Assembly (NCBI GenBank): GCA_963771985.1
Contig: CAVYVO010000010.1
Location: forward strand, 248,001 to 312,000
Reading direction: 5' to 3'
From: Trebonia sp963771985
GTDB lineage: Bacteria > Actinomycetota > Actinomycetes > Streptosporangiales > Streptosporangiaceae
DNA length: 64,000 nt
In this document: piece after piece, positions 1 through 7,666 of the stretch
Layout: every line of letters begins with the position of its first letter
Numbering within the stretch: position 1 is the first letter of the stretch
The notes under the pieces: model-generated
Database searches by the model: none
What the model was told of the DNA's origin: nothing
Seen by the model: the letters and a program-made list of their open reading frames with translations, nothing else
Made by a program: the position numbers and the translations under genes

Positions 1-272
1 AGCACAGGCGACGTCAGCCGCGACGCGTCCACGACCAGGGTGCGCTCCGCCTCGTGGAACTCCACCCGGGCGCCTATCGCCTGGGACAGTTCGACGGCGC
101 GCCGGACGTCTTCGATCGGCGGGACATTCCGCAGCACGGTCCGGCCCTTGTCCGTCAGCAGCGATGCCGCGATCATCTTGAGCGCTGCGTTCTTCGCACC
201 CTGGATGAAGACCGTGCCCTGCAGCGGCGTGCCACCACGGACGCGATAGCGGATCTCGGTGCCCTGGGTCAT
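1..272 (-). CDS. murA: UDP-N-acetylglucosamine 1-carboxyvinyltransferase, 5' part only
   Basis: The first 90 codons are present; the gene runs off the left edge. The translation from the ATG at 272 shows the N-terminal MurA pattern: a GGxPLxGxVxIQGAKNAALK segment around residues 13-32 (containing the conserved Lys-Asn pair that contacts UDP-GlcNAc), then LLTxxGxxxLxNVPxIxDV. MurA transfers enolpyruvate from PEP to UDP-GlcNAc in the cytoplasm, the first committed step of peptidoglycan synthesis. It could be a second MurA-like paralogue, since actinomycetes often carry two and the part with the catalytic Cys is outside the window. It lies about 105 bp downstream of purB on the same strand. Confidence 0.85.
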   Translation of the reverse strand, partial: MTQGTEIRYRVRGGTPLQGTVFIQGAKNAALKMIAASLLTDKGRTVLRNVPPIEDVRRAVELSQAIGARVEFHEAERTLVVDASRLTSPV

Positions 273-377
273 ATGGATACAACTCCTGTCCGAGGGGGAG
301 TCTGCGAGAACGGCGCGTCATGTTCGTGACCGCGCCCTGGCGAACGCGTTGTCCAGTATGCCACCCGATCCGGGTGC

Positions 378-1685
378 TCAGGTGAGACCAGCGAGGCGCT
401 CGAAGACGTGTCCCAGCCTGGCGACGTAACTTTCGGCGCGGAATGCCCGGTCAAGGGCCAGTTCATCGATCTCCATGCCCCTCTTCTTGCTTTCCGTGAG
501 CAGCGAATCGCGGAATGGAGTCTGATTGTCCCACGTGTCCATCGCGGCGGCCTGCACCAGGGCGTACGCGTCCTCCCGTGACATGCCGCCGCTGACCAGT
601 TCCAGCAGAACCGCCGAGGAGTACAGCAGCCCGTGCGTGATGTTCATGTTCGCGTGCATCCGGGCGGCGTCCACGGTGAGCCCCTCGACGAGGCCGATGG
701 TGAGGTGCAGCATGTAGTCCGTGGCTATCGCGGCGTCGGGGAGCGCGATGCGCTCCACGCTCGAGTGCGATATGTCACGCTCATGCCAGAGCGGGATGCC
801 CTCGGACACCGGGGTCACATATGACCGCACCACCCGTGCCAGCCCGCAGATCCGCTCGGAACGGACCGGATTCTTCTTGTGCGGCATCGCCGACGAGCCC
901 TTCTGCCCGGAGCGGAACGGCTCGGCGAGCTCGCGCACCTCCGTCCGCTGACCGTGGCGGACCTCGAGCGCCACCGCCTCGCAGACCGTGGCGAGAATAG
1001 CCAGCGCCGATATCCATTCGGCGATGCCATCGCGCATCACGACCTGCGTGGCGACGTCGGCCGCGCGCAGCCCGAGCGCGGGCATGACAGCCGCCTCCAC
1101 CGCCGGGTCGATGTTCGAGTACGTGCCGACCGGTCCGGACAGCTTGCCGACCGCCACGGCTTCGCGGGCCCGGCGCACCCGGTCCCTGGACCTGGCGGCG
1201 GCGAACGCGAAGTCGGCGACCCGGTGTCCCCAGACGTCCGGCTCGGCGTGCACACCGTGCGTCCGCCCGGACCGCAGCGTGTCCCGGTGTGCGAGCGCGT
1301 GGTCACGCAGCACCGCGACCAGCCGGTCCGCTTTGGCCAGGATAAGGTCGGTGGCCTCGGCGAGCTGCAGCGCCAGCCCGGTATCCGCGAGGTCGGAGGA
1401 GGTCATCCCGTAATGCACGTAGGCGGCCGCCGACCGGGGGGTCGTGTTATCCGCCCACGCGGTGAGGAACGCGATCACGTCGTGGTCTGTCACGGCTTCG
1501 ACCGCTGCTACGGCTTCGGGCGTAGGAGGGGGTGCCGAACGGACCGGGGCGACTGCGTCGGCTGGCACCGTTCCCGCGCGGGCGTGGGCTTCCAGCACAA
1601 GGGTTTCCACCCGGCACCAGAGCTCGTACTTGTGGGCCTCGCTCCAGACCCGCCCCATCTCGGGCAGCGTGTACCTGTCGATCAT
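378..1685 (-). CDS. purB: Adenylosuccinate lyase
   Basis: A 435-residue protein of normal PurB length. The fumarase/aspartase superfamily signature GSSAMPHKKNP sits at residues 263-273 on the flexible loop with the catalytic Ser. TSSDLADT is near 95-102, and the His-containing RTHGVHAEP near 141-149. PurB releases fumarate twice: from SAICAR in de novo purine synthesis and from adenylosuccinate in AMP formation. It follows purA and purD on the same strand (72 bp after purD), so the three probably form a purine operon that reads on towards murA. Confidence 0.96.
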   Translation of the reverse strand: MIDRYTLPEMGRVWSEAHKYELWCRVETLVLEAHARAGTVPADAVAPVRSAPPPTPEAVAAVEAVTDHDVIAFLTAWADNTTPRSAAAYVHYGMTSSDLADTGLALQLAEATDLILAKADRLVAVLRDHALAHRDTLRSGRTHGVHAEPDVWGHRVADFAFAAARSRDRVRRAREAVAVGKLSGPVGTYSNIDPAVEAAVMPALGLRAADVATQVVMRDGIAEWISALAILATVCEAVALEVRHGQRTEVRELAEPFRSGQKGSSAMPHKKNPVRSERICGLARVVRSYVTPVSEGIPLWHERDISHSSVERIALPDAAIATDYMLHLTIGLVEGLTVDAARMHANMNITHGLLYSSAVLLELVSGGMSREDAYALVQAAAMDTWDNQTPFRDSLLTESKKRGMEIDELALDRAFRAESYVARLGHVFERLAGLT

Positions 1686-1757
1686 GCTTCAACGGTAACC
1701 TGCCCCGCCCGCCGCTCCGCGACCAGCGCGAGCGCCACGATCGCCGTGAGACCCCCT

Positions 1758-2999
1758 TCAACTCCCCGAGATCGCTTGAAGCGCAATGTCATGCCGGTAC
1801 CAGCCACCGCGCATCTGGACAGATTCCACGACTTCGTAAGCCGCCGCCCGCGCGGCGGCGAGGTCTGGGCCTGATCCGACCGCGTTGAGCACGCGCCCCC
1901 CCGCGGACACCAGGCCGTCCCCGGTCCAGGAGGTGCCTGCGTGCAGGAGATAACCACGGGCCCGTTCAGTGTGATCGAATTTGATCTTGTCCCCTTGGAC
2001 TGGGTTGTCGGGATAGCCTTCGGCGGCGAGCACCACGGTGACGGCGGCGCCGGGCAGCCAGGTCAGGGCCGGGGCGGTGGCCAGGTCTCCGGCTGCGGAG
2101 GCACGCAGCAGGCCGGCGAGCGGGGTGGCGAGCCGGTCGAGTATCACTTGTGTCTCCGGGTCGCCGAACCGCGCGTTGAACTCCACGACCTTGACGCCGG
2201 CTGACGTCAGGGCTAGTCCCGCGTACAGCAGCCCGCGGTACGGCGCTCCCCGGCGGCGCAGTGTGTCGATCGCGGGCTGGATGACCCGGTCGAGCACCGT
2301 GTCCGCCAGGCCGGGCGGCGCCCACGGGAGCGGGGCGTAGGCGCCCATGCCGCCGGTGTTGGGCCCTCGGTCGCCGTCGCCGGCCCGCTTGAAGTCCTGC
2401 GCCGGGAGGAGGGGGACCGCGGTCGTCCCGTCGGTGAGCGCGAACAGCGAGACCTCAGGGCCGTCCAGGTACTCCTCGATGATGACCTTCCCGCAGGCGG
2501 CGGCGTGGTCTTTCGCCGCGCCGAGGTCGTCGGTGACGACTACACCCTTGCCTGCTGCCAGCGCGTCGTCCTTCACCACGTAAGGGGGGCCGAATGTGGC
2601 GAGCGCGATGTCCGCTTCGGCCTCGTTCTGGCAGGTGAAGGACCGCGCGGTGGGAATTCCCGCATCGGTCATGATGTCCTTGGCGAACGCCTTTGACCCC
2701 TCGATCATCGCCGCCTGCGCGTCCGGTCCGAAGGCCTCGATCCGCGCCTCGCGCAGGGCGTCGGCGGCGCCGGCGACGAGAGGGACCTCGGGACCGATCA
2801 CCACCAGGTCAGTGTTCAGCGCCTTGGCCAGCCGGGTGATGTCGGCCGGGTCGGCGGCCTTCACATCGTGCACCTGCGCCAGCTCCGCGATGCCCGGGTT
2901 GCCTGGCGCGGCGTGCAGATCCGTCACCACGGGGTCACGACTAAGGGCGCGGACGATCGCGTGTTCCCGCCCCCCGGACCCGATCACCAGTACGCGCAC
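1758..2999 (-). CDS. purD: Phosphoribosylamine--glycine ligase (GAR synthetase)
   Basis: The protein is 413 aa from the GTG at 2999. The frame is open further upstream, but the conserved VRVLVIGSGGREHAI N-terminus begins exactly here, so the longer start at 3047 is rejected. ATP-grasp features follow, including GPEVPLVAG, the K-rich VVKDDALAAGKGV segment and EEYLDGPEVS, and then the C-terminal NARFGDPETQ motif. It ligates glycine to phosphoribosylamine using ATP, the second step of purine synthesis. It lies between purA and purB on the same strand. The 91-bp gap to purA contains a G-rich repeat. Confidence 0.96.
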   Translation of the reverse strand: MRVLVIGSGGREHAIVRALSRDPVVTDLHAAPGNPGIAELAQVHDVKAADPADITRLAKALNTDLVVIGPEVPLVAGAADALREARIEAFGPDAQAAMIEGSKAFAKDIMTDAGIPTARSFTCQNEAEADIALATFGPPYVVKDDALAAGKGVVVTDDLGAAKDHAAACGKVIIEEYLDGPEVSLFALTDGTTAVPLLPAQDFKRAGDGDRGPNTGGMGAYAPLPWAPPGLADTVLDRVIQPAIDTLRRRGAPYRGLLYAGLALTSAGVKVVEFNARFGDPETQVILDRLATPLAGLLRASAAGDLATAPALTWLPGAAVTVVLAAEGYPDNPVQGDKIKFDHTERARGYLLHAGTSWTGDGLVSAGGRVLNAVGSGPDLAAARAAAYEVVESVQMRGGWYRHDIALQAISGS

Positions 3000-3062
3000 G
3001 TCGGCGAGCCTACCGGGGGCCGGTACGCGGAGTCTCCACCGGCACAAGGTCGCCGCAGGCAG

Positions 3063-3090
3063 CCGGGGGTCCGGGGGGTGCCCCCCCCCG
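3063..3090. repeat. G-rich dispersed repeat, copy 1
   Basis: A run of the form CCGGGGGT-CCGGGGGGTG-CCCCCCCCC lies directly after the purA stop codon. The same pattern (two G-runs beginning CCGGGG, then a C-run) recurs at 7474, 40804, 45762 and 56418. Here it sits between genes. It can fold into a G/C hairpin or a G-quadruplex on one strand. Confidence 0.6.
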
Positions 3091-4374
3091 CTAAAGCAGG
3101 GGTCTTAGTTGCAGGGTCTGGTCGCGGCGCGGGCCGACGCCGACCGCGCTGACCGGGGCACCGGACAGCTCTTCGATCGTCTTCACGTAGTTGCGGGCGG
3201 CGGCGGGCAGGTCATCGAAGCTCTTGGCCCGGGAGATGTCCTCCCACCAGCCGTCGAGGTACTCGTAGACCGGCTTGGCGTGGTGGAACTCGGTCTGCGT
3301 CATGGGAATCTCGTCGTACCGCTTGCCGTCCACCTCATACGCCACGCAGACAGGAACCTTGTCCAGGCTGGACAGCACGTCCAGCTTGGTGACGAAGAAG
3401 TCGGTGACCCCGTTAACCCGTGCCGCGTACCGGGCGACGACGGCGTCGAACCAGCCGGTGCGCCGCGGCCGTCCCGTGGTCACGCCGTACTCGCCGCCGG
3501 TCTTGCGCAGGTATTCGCCCTGCTCGTCCTTGAGCTCGGTGGGGAACGGCCCGGAGCCGACGCGCGTGGTGTACGCCTTGACGATGCCGATCACTTTGGT
3601 GATGCGCGTCGGCCCGATCCCGGCGCCGACGGACGCGCCGCCCGCTGTCGGCGACGACGAGGTGACGAACGGGTACGTGCCGTGGTCGACGTCGAGCATG
3701 GTGGCCTGGGCGCCCTCGAGCAGCACGACCTCGCCGTTGTCCAGGGCCTTGCCCAGGACCAGGCTGGTGTCGGCCACGTACGGCCTGAGTCGCTCGCCGT
3801 AGGCGATGTACTGCTCCGCGGTCTGCTTCGCGTCGATGCCGCGCCGGTTGTAGACCTTCGTGAGCAGCTGGTTCTTGTCCCGCAGGACGAGGTCGAGCTT
3901 CTGGCGGAGGATGCCGGGGTCGAACAGATCCTGGACCCTGATGCCCATCCGCGCGACCTTGTCGCCATAGGTCGGGCCGATGCCGCGCCCGGTGGTGCCA
4001 ATCTTGGCGTTGCCGAGGAAGCGCTCGCTGACCTTGTCCAGGGCGCGGTGGTGCGGCATGATCAGGTGCGCGTTGGCGCTGACGAGTAGCCGTTCGCAGC
4101 TGACGCCGCGCCGCTCCAGGCCGTCGATTTCCTCGAAGAGGACCCCGGGGTCGATCACCACCCCGTTGCCGATCACCGGGATTACCTTGGGCGAGAGCAC
4201 ACCTGAGGGCAGCACATGCAGCGCGTAGCTCTCGTCGCCGATGACGACGGTGTGGCCGGCGTTGTTGCCGCCCTGGTACCTGACGACGTACTGCACCCGG
4301 TCCCCTAGCAGGTCCGTCGCCTTGCCCTTACCCTCGTCGCCCCACTGGGCGCCGATCAGCACGATGGCGGGCAT
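3091..4374 (-). CDS. purA: Adenylosuccinate synthetase
   Basis: The protein is 427 aa from the ATG at 4374, the usual PurA length. The reading frame is open to 4509, but MPAIVLIGAQWGDEGKGK is the canonical N-terminus, with the GDEGKGK phosphate loop at residues 12-18. NNAGHT near 38-43 and TTGRGIGPTY further on are also conserved. The GTP-dependent enzyme joins IMP and aspartate on the AMP branch. It is probably the first gene of a purA-purD-purB unit. A long hairpin lies 17-64 nt upstream of the start codon and may affect expression. Confidence 0.96.
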   Translation of the reverse strand: MPAIVLIGAQWGDEGKGKATDLLGDRVQYVVRYQGGNNAGHTVVIGDESYALHVLPSGVLSPKVIPVIGNGVVIDPGVLFEEIDGLERRGVSCERLLVSANAHLIMPHHRALDKVSERFLGNAKIGTTGRGIGPTYGDKVARMGIRVQDLFDPGILRQKLDLVLRDKNQLLTKVYNRRGIDAKQTAEQYIAYGERLRPYVADTSLVLGKALDNGEVVLLEGAQATMLDVDHGTYPFVTSSSPTAGGASVGAGIGPTRITKVIGIVKAYTTRVGSGPFPTELKDEQGEYLRKTGGEYGVTTGRPRRTGWFDAVVARYAARVNGVTDFFVTKLDVLSSLDKVPVCVAYEVDGKRYDEIPMTQTEFHHAKPVYEYLDGWWEDISRAKSFDDLPAAARNYVKTIEELSGAPVSAVGVGPRRDQTLQLRPLL

Positions 4375-4390
4375 CTTCTCACGCCTTTCA

Positions 4391-4438
4391 CACGACGAAA
4401 GCCCCTGGCGCAAGCGCGACAGGGGCTCTTGCGTTGTG
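4391..4438 (-). promoter_or_regulatory. Long hairpin in the purA leader
   Basis: Three nested inverted segments pair across this stretch: CACGACG (4391-4397) with CGTTGTG (4432-4438, one G-U pair); AGCCCCT (4400-4406) with AGGGGCT (4421-4427); and GCGC (4408-4411) with GCGC (4414-4417) closing a two-base AA loop. It lies between the divergent genes purA and DUF3151, just upstream of the purA ribosome site. It could act as an attenuator or stability hairpin in the purA leader. No known riboswitch class is recognised. Confidence 0.5.
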
Positions 4439-4501
4439 AGATTACCCGCGCAGGTCAAGAGTGAGCAAAGATGGGCTCCTGACCTGTGACAGACTGCCGG
4501 C

Positions 4502-4915
4502 ATGAGCACTCACGTCAACCTCCTCGGCGAGCCCGCGCCTACCCTGCTGCCAGCGGCACCGGAGGCCGAGAGCCTTGTCGCCGCGGGCACGCCCGCCGCG
4601 GACATCGCGGCGCGCTACCCGGCGTACTCGCTGGCCTGGGCGATGCTGGCGGAGTCGGCGCTGGCGGCGGGCAGCTTCGTCGAGGCCTACGCCTACGCCC
4701 GCACGGGCTACCACCGGGGGCTGGACGCGCTGCGGCGGAACGGGTGGAAGGGACACGGTCCGATTCCCTGGTCGCACGAGCCCAACCAGGGCTTCCTGCG
4801 GTGCCTGGCGGCGCTCGCCACAGCGGCCGACGCGATCGGCGAGACTCCGGAAGCCGAACGGTGCTGGACGTTCCTAAGAGACAGCAGCGCCGAAGCCTAC
4901 GCCGATCTGAAATAG
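4502..4915 (+). CDS. DUF3151 family protein
   Basis: A 137-aa protein of unknown function recognised as the actinobacterial DUF3151 family. Family-like features are AARYPAYSLAWAMLAE around residues 37-52 and the Trp/His-rich stretch ALRRNGWKGHGPIPWSHEPN around 80-99. It is predicted to be helical, soluble and cytoplasmic, with no signal peptide. It is divergent from purA and faces fba; DUF3151 beside fba is a familiar actinobacterial pairing. Nothing in the sequence gives an enzymatic role. Confidence 0.85.
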   Translation: MSTHVNLLGEPAPTLLPAAPEAESLVAAGTPAADIAARYPAYSLAWAMLAESALAAGSFVEAYAYARTGYHRGLDALRRNGWKGHGPIPWSHEPNQGFLRCLAALATAADAIGETPEAERCWTFLRDSSAEAYADLK

Positions 4916-4967
4916 CGCCTTGCCCCAGCGCCCCGGCCCCGCCGCTCGCCCCGGCCCCGTCCCTCAA

Positions 4968-5078
4968 CTTTTCATACGAGACGCACCGACATTCCGGGCA
5001 TATCGGACACAAAAATGGTCACCTCGTATGAAGAGTCCGTATTGTCTCAACCTAAAGTTGGGACAATACGGACTCTTC
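4968..5078. repeat. Two overlapping long inverted repeats between convergent genes
   Basis: A perfect 17-bp inverted repeat, GAAGAGTCCGTATTGTC (5030-5046) against 5062-5078, extends inward through a U-G pair and CAAC/GTTG, giving a 22-bp stem with loop CTAAA. A second inverted repeat pairs 4968-4980 (core TTCATACGAG) with 5023-5035 (core CTCGTATGAA). The arms overlap at 5030-5035, so the two hairpins exclude each other in RNA. The stretch is AT-rich compared with its surroundings and lies between DUF3151 and the 3' end of fba. A bidirectional terminator is the simplest reading; a small palindromic insertion element is an alternative. Confidence 0.75.
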
Positions 5079-5087
5079 GGATGCTGG

Positions 5088-6110
5088 TTACGTGAGCTTC
5101 GTGCCCGCGGAGAGGAGGTCCTGGCAGGCCTCGGCCACCCGGGCGGCCATGCCGGCCTCGGCCGCCTTGCCCCAGGAGCGCGGGTCGTAGTCCTTCTTCC
5201 TGCCGACGTCGCCGTCCACCTTCAGCACGCCGTCGTAGTTCGTGAACATGTGGCCCGCGACGGGGCGGGTGAACGAGTACTGCGTGTCGGTGTCCACGTT
5301 CATCTTCACGACACCGTACGAGATGGCCTCGCGGATCTCTTCGAGCGCCGACCCGGAGCCGCCGTGGAACACCAGGTCGAACGGCTTCTCCTTGCCGTAC
5401 TTGGCGCCGACCGTCTCCTGGATCTCCTTGAGCACGGCGGGCCGCAGCTTGACGTGGCCGGGCTTGTAGACGCCGTGCACGTTGCCGAACGTCGCGGCGA
5501 GGATGTACCGGCCGCGCTCGCCGAGGCCAAGCGCCTCCGCCGTGGCCAGCGCGTCTTCCGGGGTGCTGTACAGCTTCTCGTTGATCTCGCCGACAACGCC
5601 GTCTTCCTCACCGCCGACGACGCCGATCTCGAGTTCCATGATGATCCGTGCCCTGGCGCACTGCTCGAGGAGTTCTTTGGCGATCTTGAGGTTCTCCGCC
5701 AGCGGGACCGCGGATCCGTCCCACATGTGGGACTGAAAAAGCGGGTCTCTTCCGTTTTTCACCCGTTCCGCGGAAATCTGGATCAGCGGCCGCATGTAGC
5801 GGTCCAGTTTGTCCTTCGGGCAGTGGTCGGTGTGCAGGGCCACGTGCACCGGGTATTTCGCGGCGACCACGCCGGCGAACTCGGCCAGCGCTTCGGCGCC
5901 GGTGACCATGTCCTTGACGCTCGCGCCGGACAGGTACTCAGCGCCGCCGGTGGAAATCTGGACGATCCCGTCGCTCTCGGCGTCGGCGAACCCGCGCAGC
6001 GCGGCATTAAGCGTCTGGCTCGACGTCACGTTGATCGCTGGGTACGCAAAGCCTTGCTGCTTAGCCCGGTCGAGCATCTGCGCGTAGATCTCTGGGGTCG
6101 CGATCGGCAT
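5088..6110 (-). CDS. fba: Class II fructose-bisphosphate aldolase
   Basis: A 340-aa class II (Zn-dependent) aldolase of the long FbaA type. Metal and substrate motifs are HTDHCPKD at residues 93-100, the MELEIG acidic motif, FGNVHGVY carrying a Zn-ligand His, and HGGSGS, with NVDTDTQ in the phosphate-binding region. It cleaves fructose 1,6-bisphosphate to glyceraldehyde 3-phosphate and DHAP in glycolysis and runs in reverse in gluconeogenesis. It is transcribed alone, convergent with DUF3151 and divergent from the DedA gene. The strong palindromes at 4968-5078 lie at its 3' end. Confidence 0.97.
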   Translation of the reverse strand: MPIATPEIYAQMLDRAKQQGFAYPAINVTSSQTLNAALRGFADAESDGIVQISTGGAEYLSGASVKDMVTGAEALAEFAGVVAAKYPVHVALHTDHCPKDKLDRYMRPLIQISAERVKNGRDPLFQSHMWDGSAVPLAENLKIAKELLEQCARARIIMELEIGVVGGEEDGVVGEINEKLYSTPEDALATAEALGLGERGRYILAATFGNVHGVYKPGHVKLRPAVLKEIQETVGAKYGKEKPFDLVFHGGSGSALEEIREAISYGVVKMNVDTDTQYSFTRPVAGHMFTNYDGVLKVDGDVGRKKDYDPRSWGKAAEAGMAARVAEACQDLLSAGTKLT

Positions 6111-6245
6111 GGCGATGACTCTCCTGTATCCGTCGGTCTCAGCAGAACTCTAATATCCGCCCTGTAGGGGCGACGGGCCGGCTTATCGCGCACGCCGCCG
6201 CCAAGATGTATGTGGCACCCCCAGTCATGCTGTACAAAGGTGGCC

Positions 6246-6917
6246 ATGCAGAGCTTCCTCGTATCGCACGCCATCTACGCGATCGTCATCTTCGGCGTGC
6301 TCGAAGCCATGTGCATTCCCATCTCATCAGAGCTCACGTTCCTTCTCGGCGGCGCGATCGCCTCGGGCGGGGTCGCGGGGACGCACCAGCACCCGTCGCT
6401 GGCCATGGTGATCATCCTTGGCACGCTGGCCGAAATGGTCGGCTCGTACATCTCCTATGGCGTGGGCCGCGCGGGCGGCCGCCCGCTGGTGCGCCGCTGG
6501 GGTAAGTACGTGCTGGTGACCGAGGCGGACGTGGCCCGCGCCGAGCGATTCCTCGTCGGGCGGGGCGTGTGGGCGCTGCCGGTCGCGCGCATGCTGCCGT
6601 TCGTGCGCGCCTTCGCGTCCATCGTGGCCGGCCTGGTCGACATCCCGCCGCTGCGGTTCGGTGTGCTCAACTTCATCGGCACGCTGGTGTACGTGATCGT
6701 GCTGTCCAGCATCGGGTACAGCCTCGGCAGCGAGTGGAGCAAGATCAACCACGGGCTCACGCTGGCCACCTACATTCTCGTGGTCGTTGTCGTGGTGGCG
6801 ATCGTCGGGTTCGTGCTCTACCGGCTGCGCGCGTTCCGGCGGGAAGCCGCCGCGGACGCCAGCCACGCGGAGTCCGCGGAGTCCGCGCAGGCCCGCCGGG
6901 AACGGCTCGGCCGCTAG
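6246..6917 (+). CDS. DedA family membrane protein
   Basis: The 223-aa protein starts at the ATG at 6246, preceded by AAAGGTGG; an upstream start at 6210 is less likely. It has the DedA/VTT pattern: an N-terminal hydrophobic segment, an E...P..SE motif (LEAMCIPISSELTF, near 17-30), a glycine-rich GTLAEMVGSYISYGVGRAGG segment, and ARMLPFVRAFASIVAGL with conserved Arg residues. A C-terminal helix is followed by an Ala/Glu/Arg tail. DedA proteins act in lipid scrambling or transport and membrane homeostasis. Its stop codon overlaps the pyrE stop in a shared CTAG. Confidence 0.88.
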   Translation: MQSFLVSHAIYAIVIFGVLEAMCIPISSELTFLLGGAIASGGVAGTHQHPSLAMVIILGTLAEMVGSYISYGVGRAGGRPLVRRWGKYVLVTEADVARAERFLVGRGVWALPVARMLPFVRAFASIVAGLVDIPPLRFGVLNFIGTLVYVIVLSSIGYSLGSEWSKINHGLTLATYILVVVVVVAIVGFVLYRLRAFRREAAADASHAESAESAQARRERLGR

Positions 6918-7459
6918 CCTCGGCCCTCGAGGCCGAGGTCGGCGAGTTCGTAGACCGCTCGGTAGGCCAGGCCCCGGTCCAGGACGCGCTGCCGGGCGCC
7001 GCGCTCGACGAGCACGGCGACGCCGACGACCTCGGCTCCCGCCTCCTGGAGCGCGTCCACGGCGGTGAGCACCGACTCTCCGGTCGTAGACGTGTCCTCG
7101 ACCGCGAGCACCCGCCGCCCGGCGACGTCGGGTCCCTCGATCCTGCGCTGCAGCCCGTGTGTCTTCTCCGACTTCCGCACGACGAACGCGTCGACGGGGG
7201 TACCCCGGTCGGCGGCGGCGGCCATTATGGCGTAGGCCACCGGATCCGCGCCCAGCGTCAGCCCTCCGACCGCCTCGTAGGACAGGTCCGCGGTGGCGTT
7301 GAGGAGCAGCCGGCCGGCCAGCGGCGCGAGCCGCCCATCCATCGTCACCCGCCGCAGGTCCACGTACGTGCTGGCGTGCTGCCCGGACGAAAGCACGAAA
7401 TCGCCGTGCACGATCGCCTTCGCCTTGATCCCCGCCAGCAGTTCCTCACGGTCGTTCAC
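6914..7459 (-). CDS. pyrE: Orotate phosphoribosyltransferase
   Basis: The protein is 181 aa from the GTG at 7459, chosen because the conserved NDREELLxxIKxKA...GDFxLSSGxxSxxYVDLR region begins there; the open frame to 7558 has no family-like sequence. The PRPP loop is VLAVEDTSTTGESVLTAV, with the usual acidic pair ED. It makes OMP from orotate and PRPP in pyrimidine synthesis. It is a single gene here, away from other pyr genes. It is convergent with the DedA gene, and the two stop codons share CTAG. Confidence 0.94.
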   Translation of the reverse strand: MNDREELLAGIKAKAIVHGDFVLSSGQHASTYVDLRRVTMDGRLAPLAGRLLLNATADLSYEAVGGLTLGADPVAYAIMAAAADRGTPVDAFVVRKSEKTHGLQRRIEGPDVAGRRVLAVEDTSTTGESVLTAVDALQEAGAEVVGVAVLVERGARQRVLDRGLAYRAVYELADLGLEGRG

Positions 7460-7473
7460 GCCACAGAGCTTAT

Positions 7474-7499
7474 CCGGGGGGTGCGGGGGGTCTCCCCCG
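7474..7499. repeat. G-rich dispersed repeat, copy 2
   Basis: CCGGGGGGTGCGGGGGGT followed by CTCCCCCG lies just upstream of the pyrE start codon. It matches the pattern of the copies at 3063, 45762 and 56418. Being in the pyrE 5' region, it could influence transcription or translation. Confidence 0.55.
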
Positions 7500-7666
7500 C
7501 GAGCTGTAGAGCATATAGACCATGCCTGAGGAATCCTGGGAATGCTGAGAAACGCCAACGCGCGTCGCAGGCTTCATTACCCTAAGAGGGCGGAGAACGA
7601 ACAGCCGTCGCGTCCCGATGGCTGCTGAACAGGCATGTTCTCGCACCGAGGGAAGGACGGTATGGC

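Noticed and set aside
879..1874. 331-codon plus-strand frame over purB
   Set aside because: Arg/Gly-rich shadow of purB, crossing its start region without a ribosome site.
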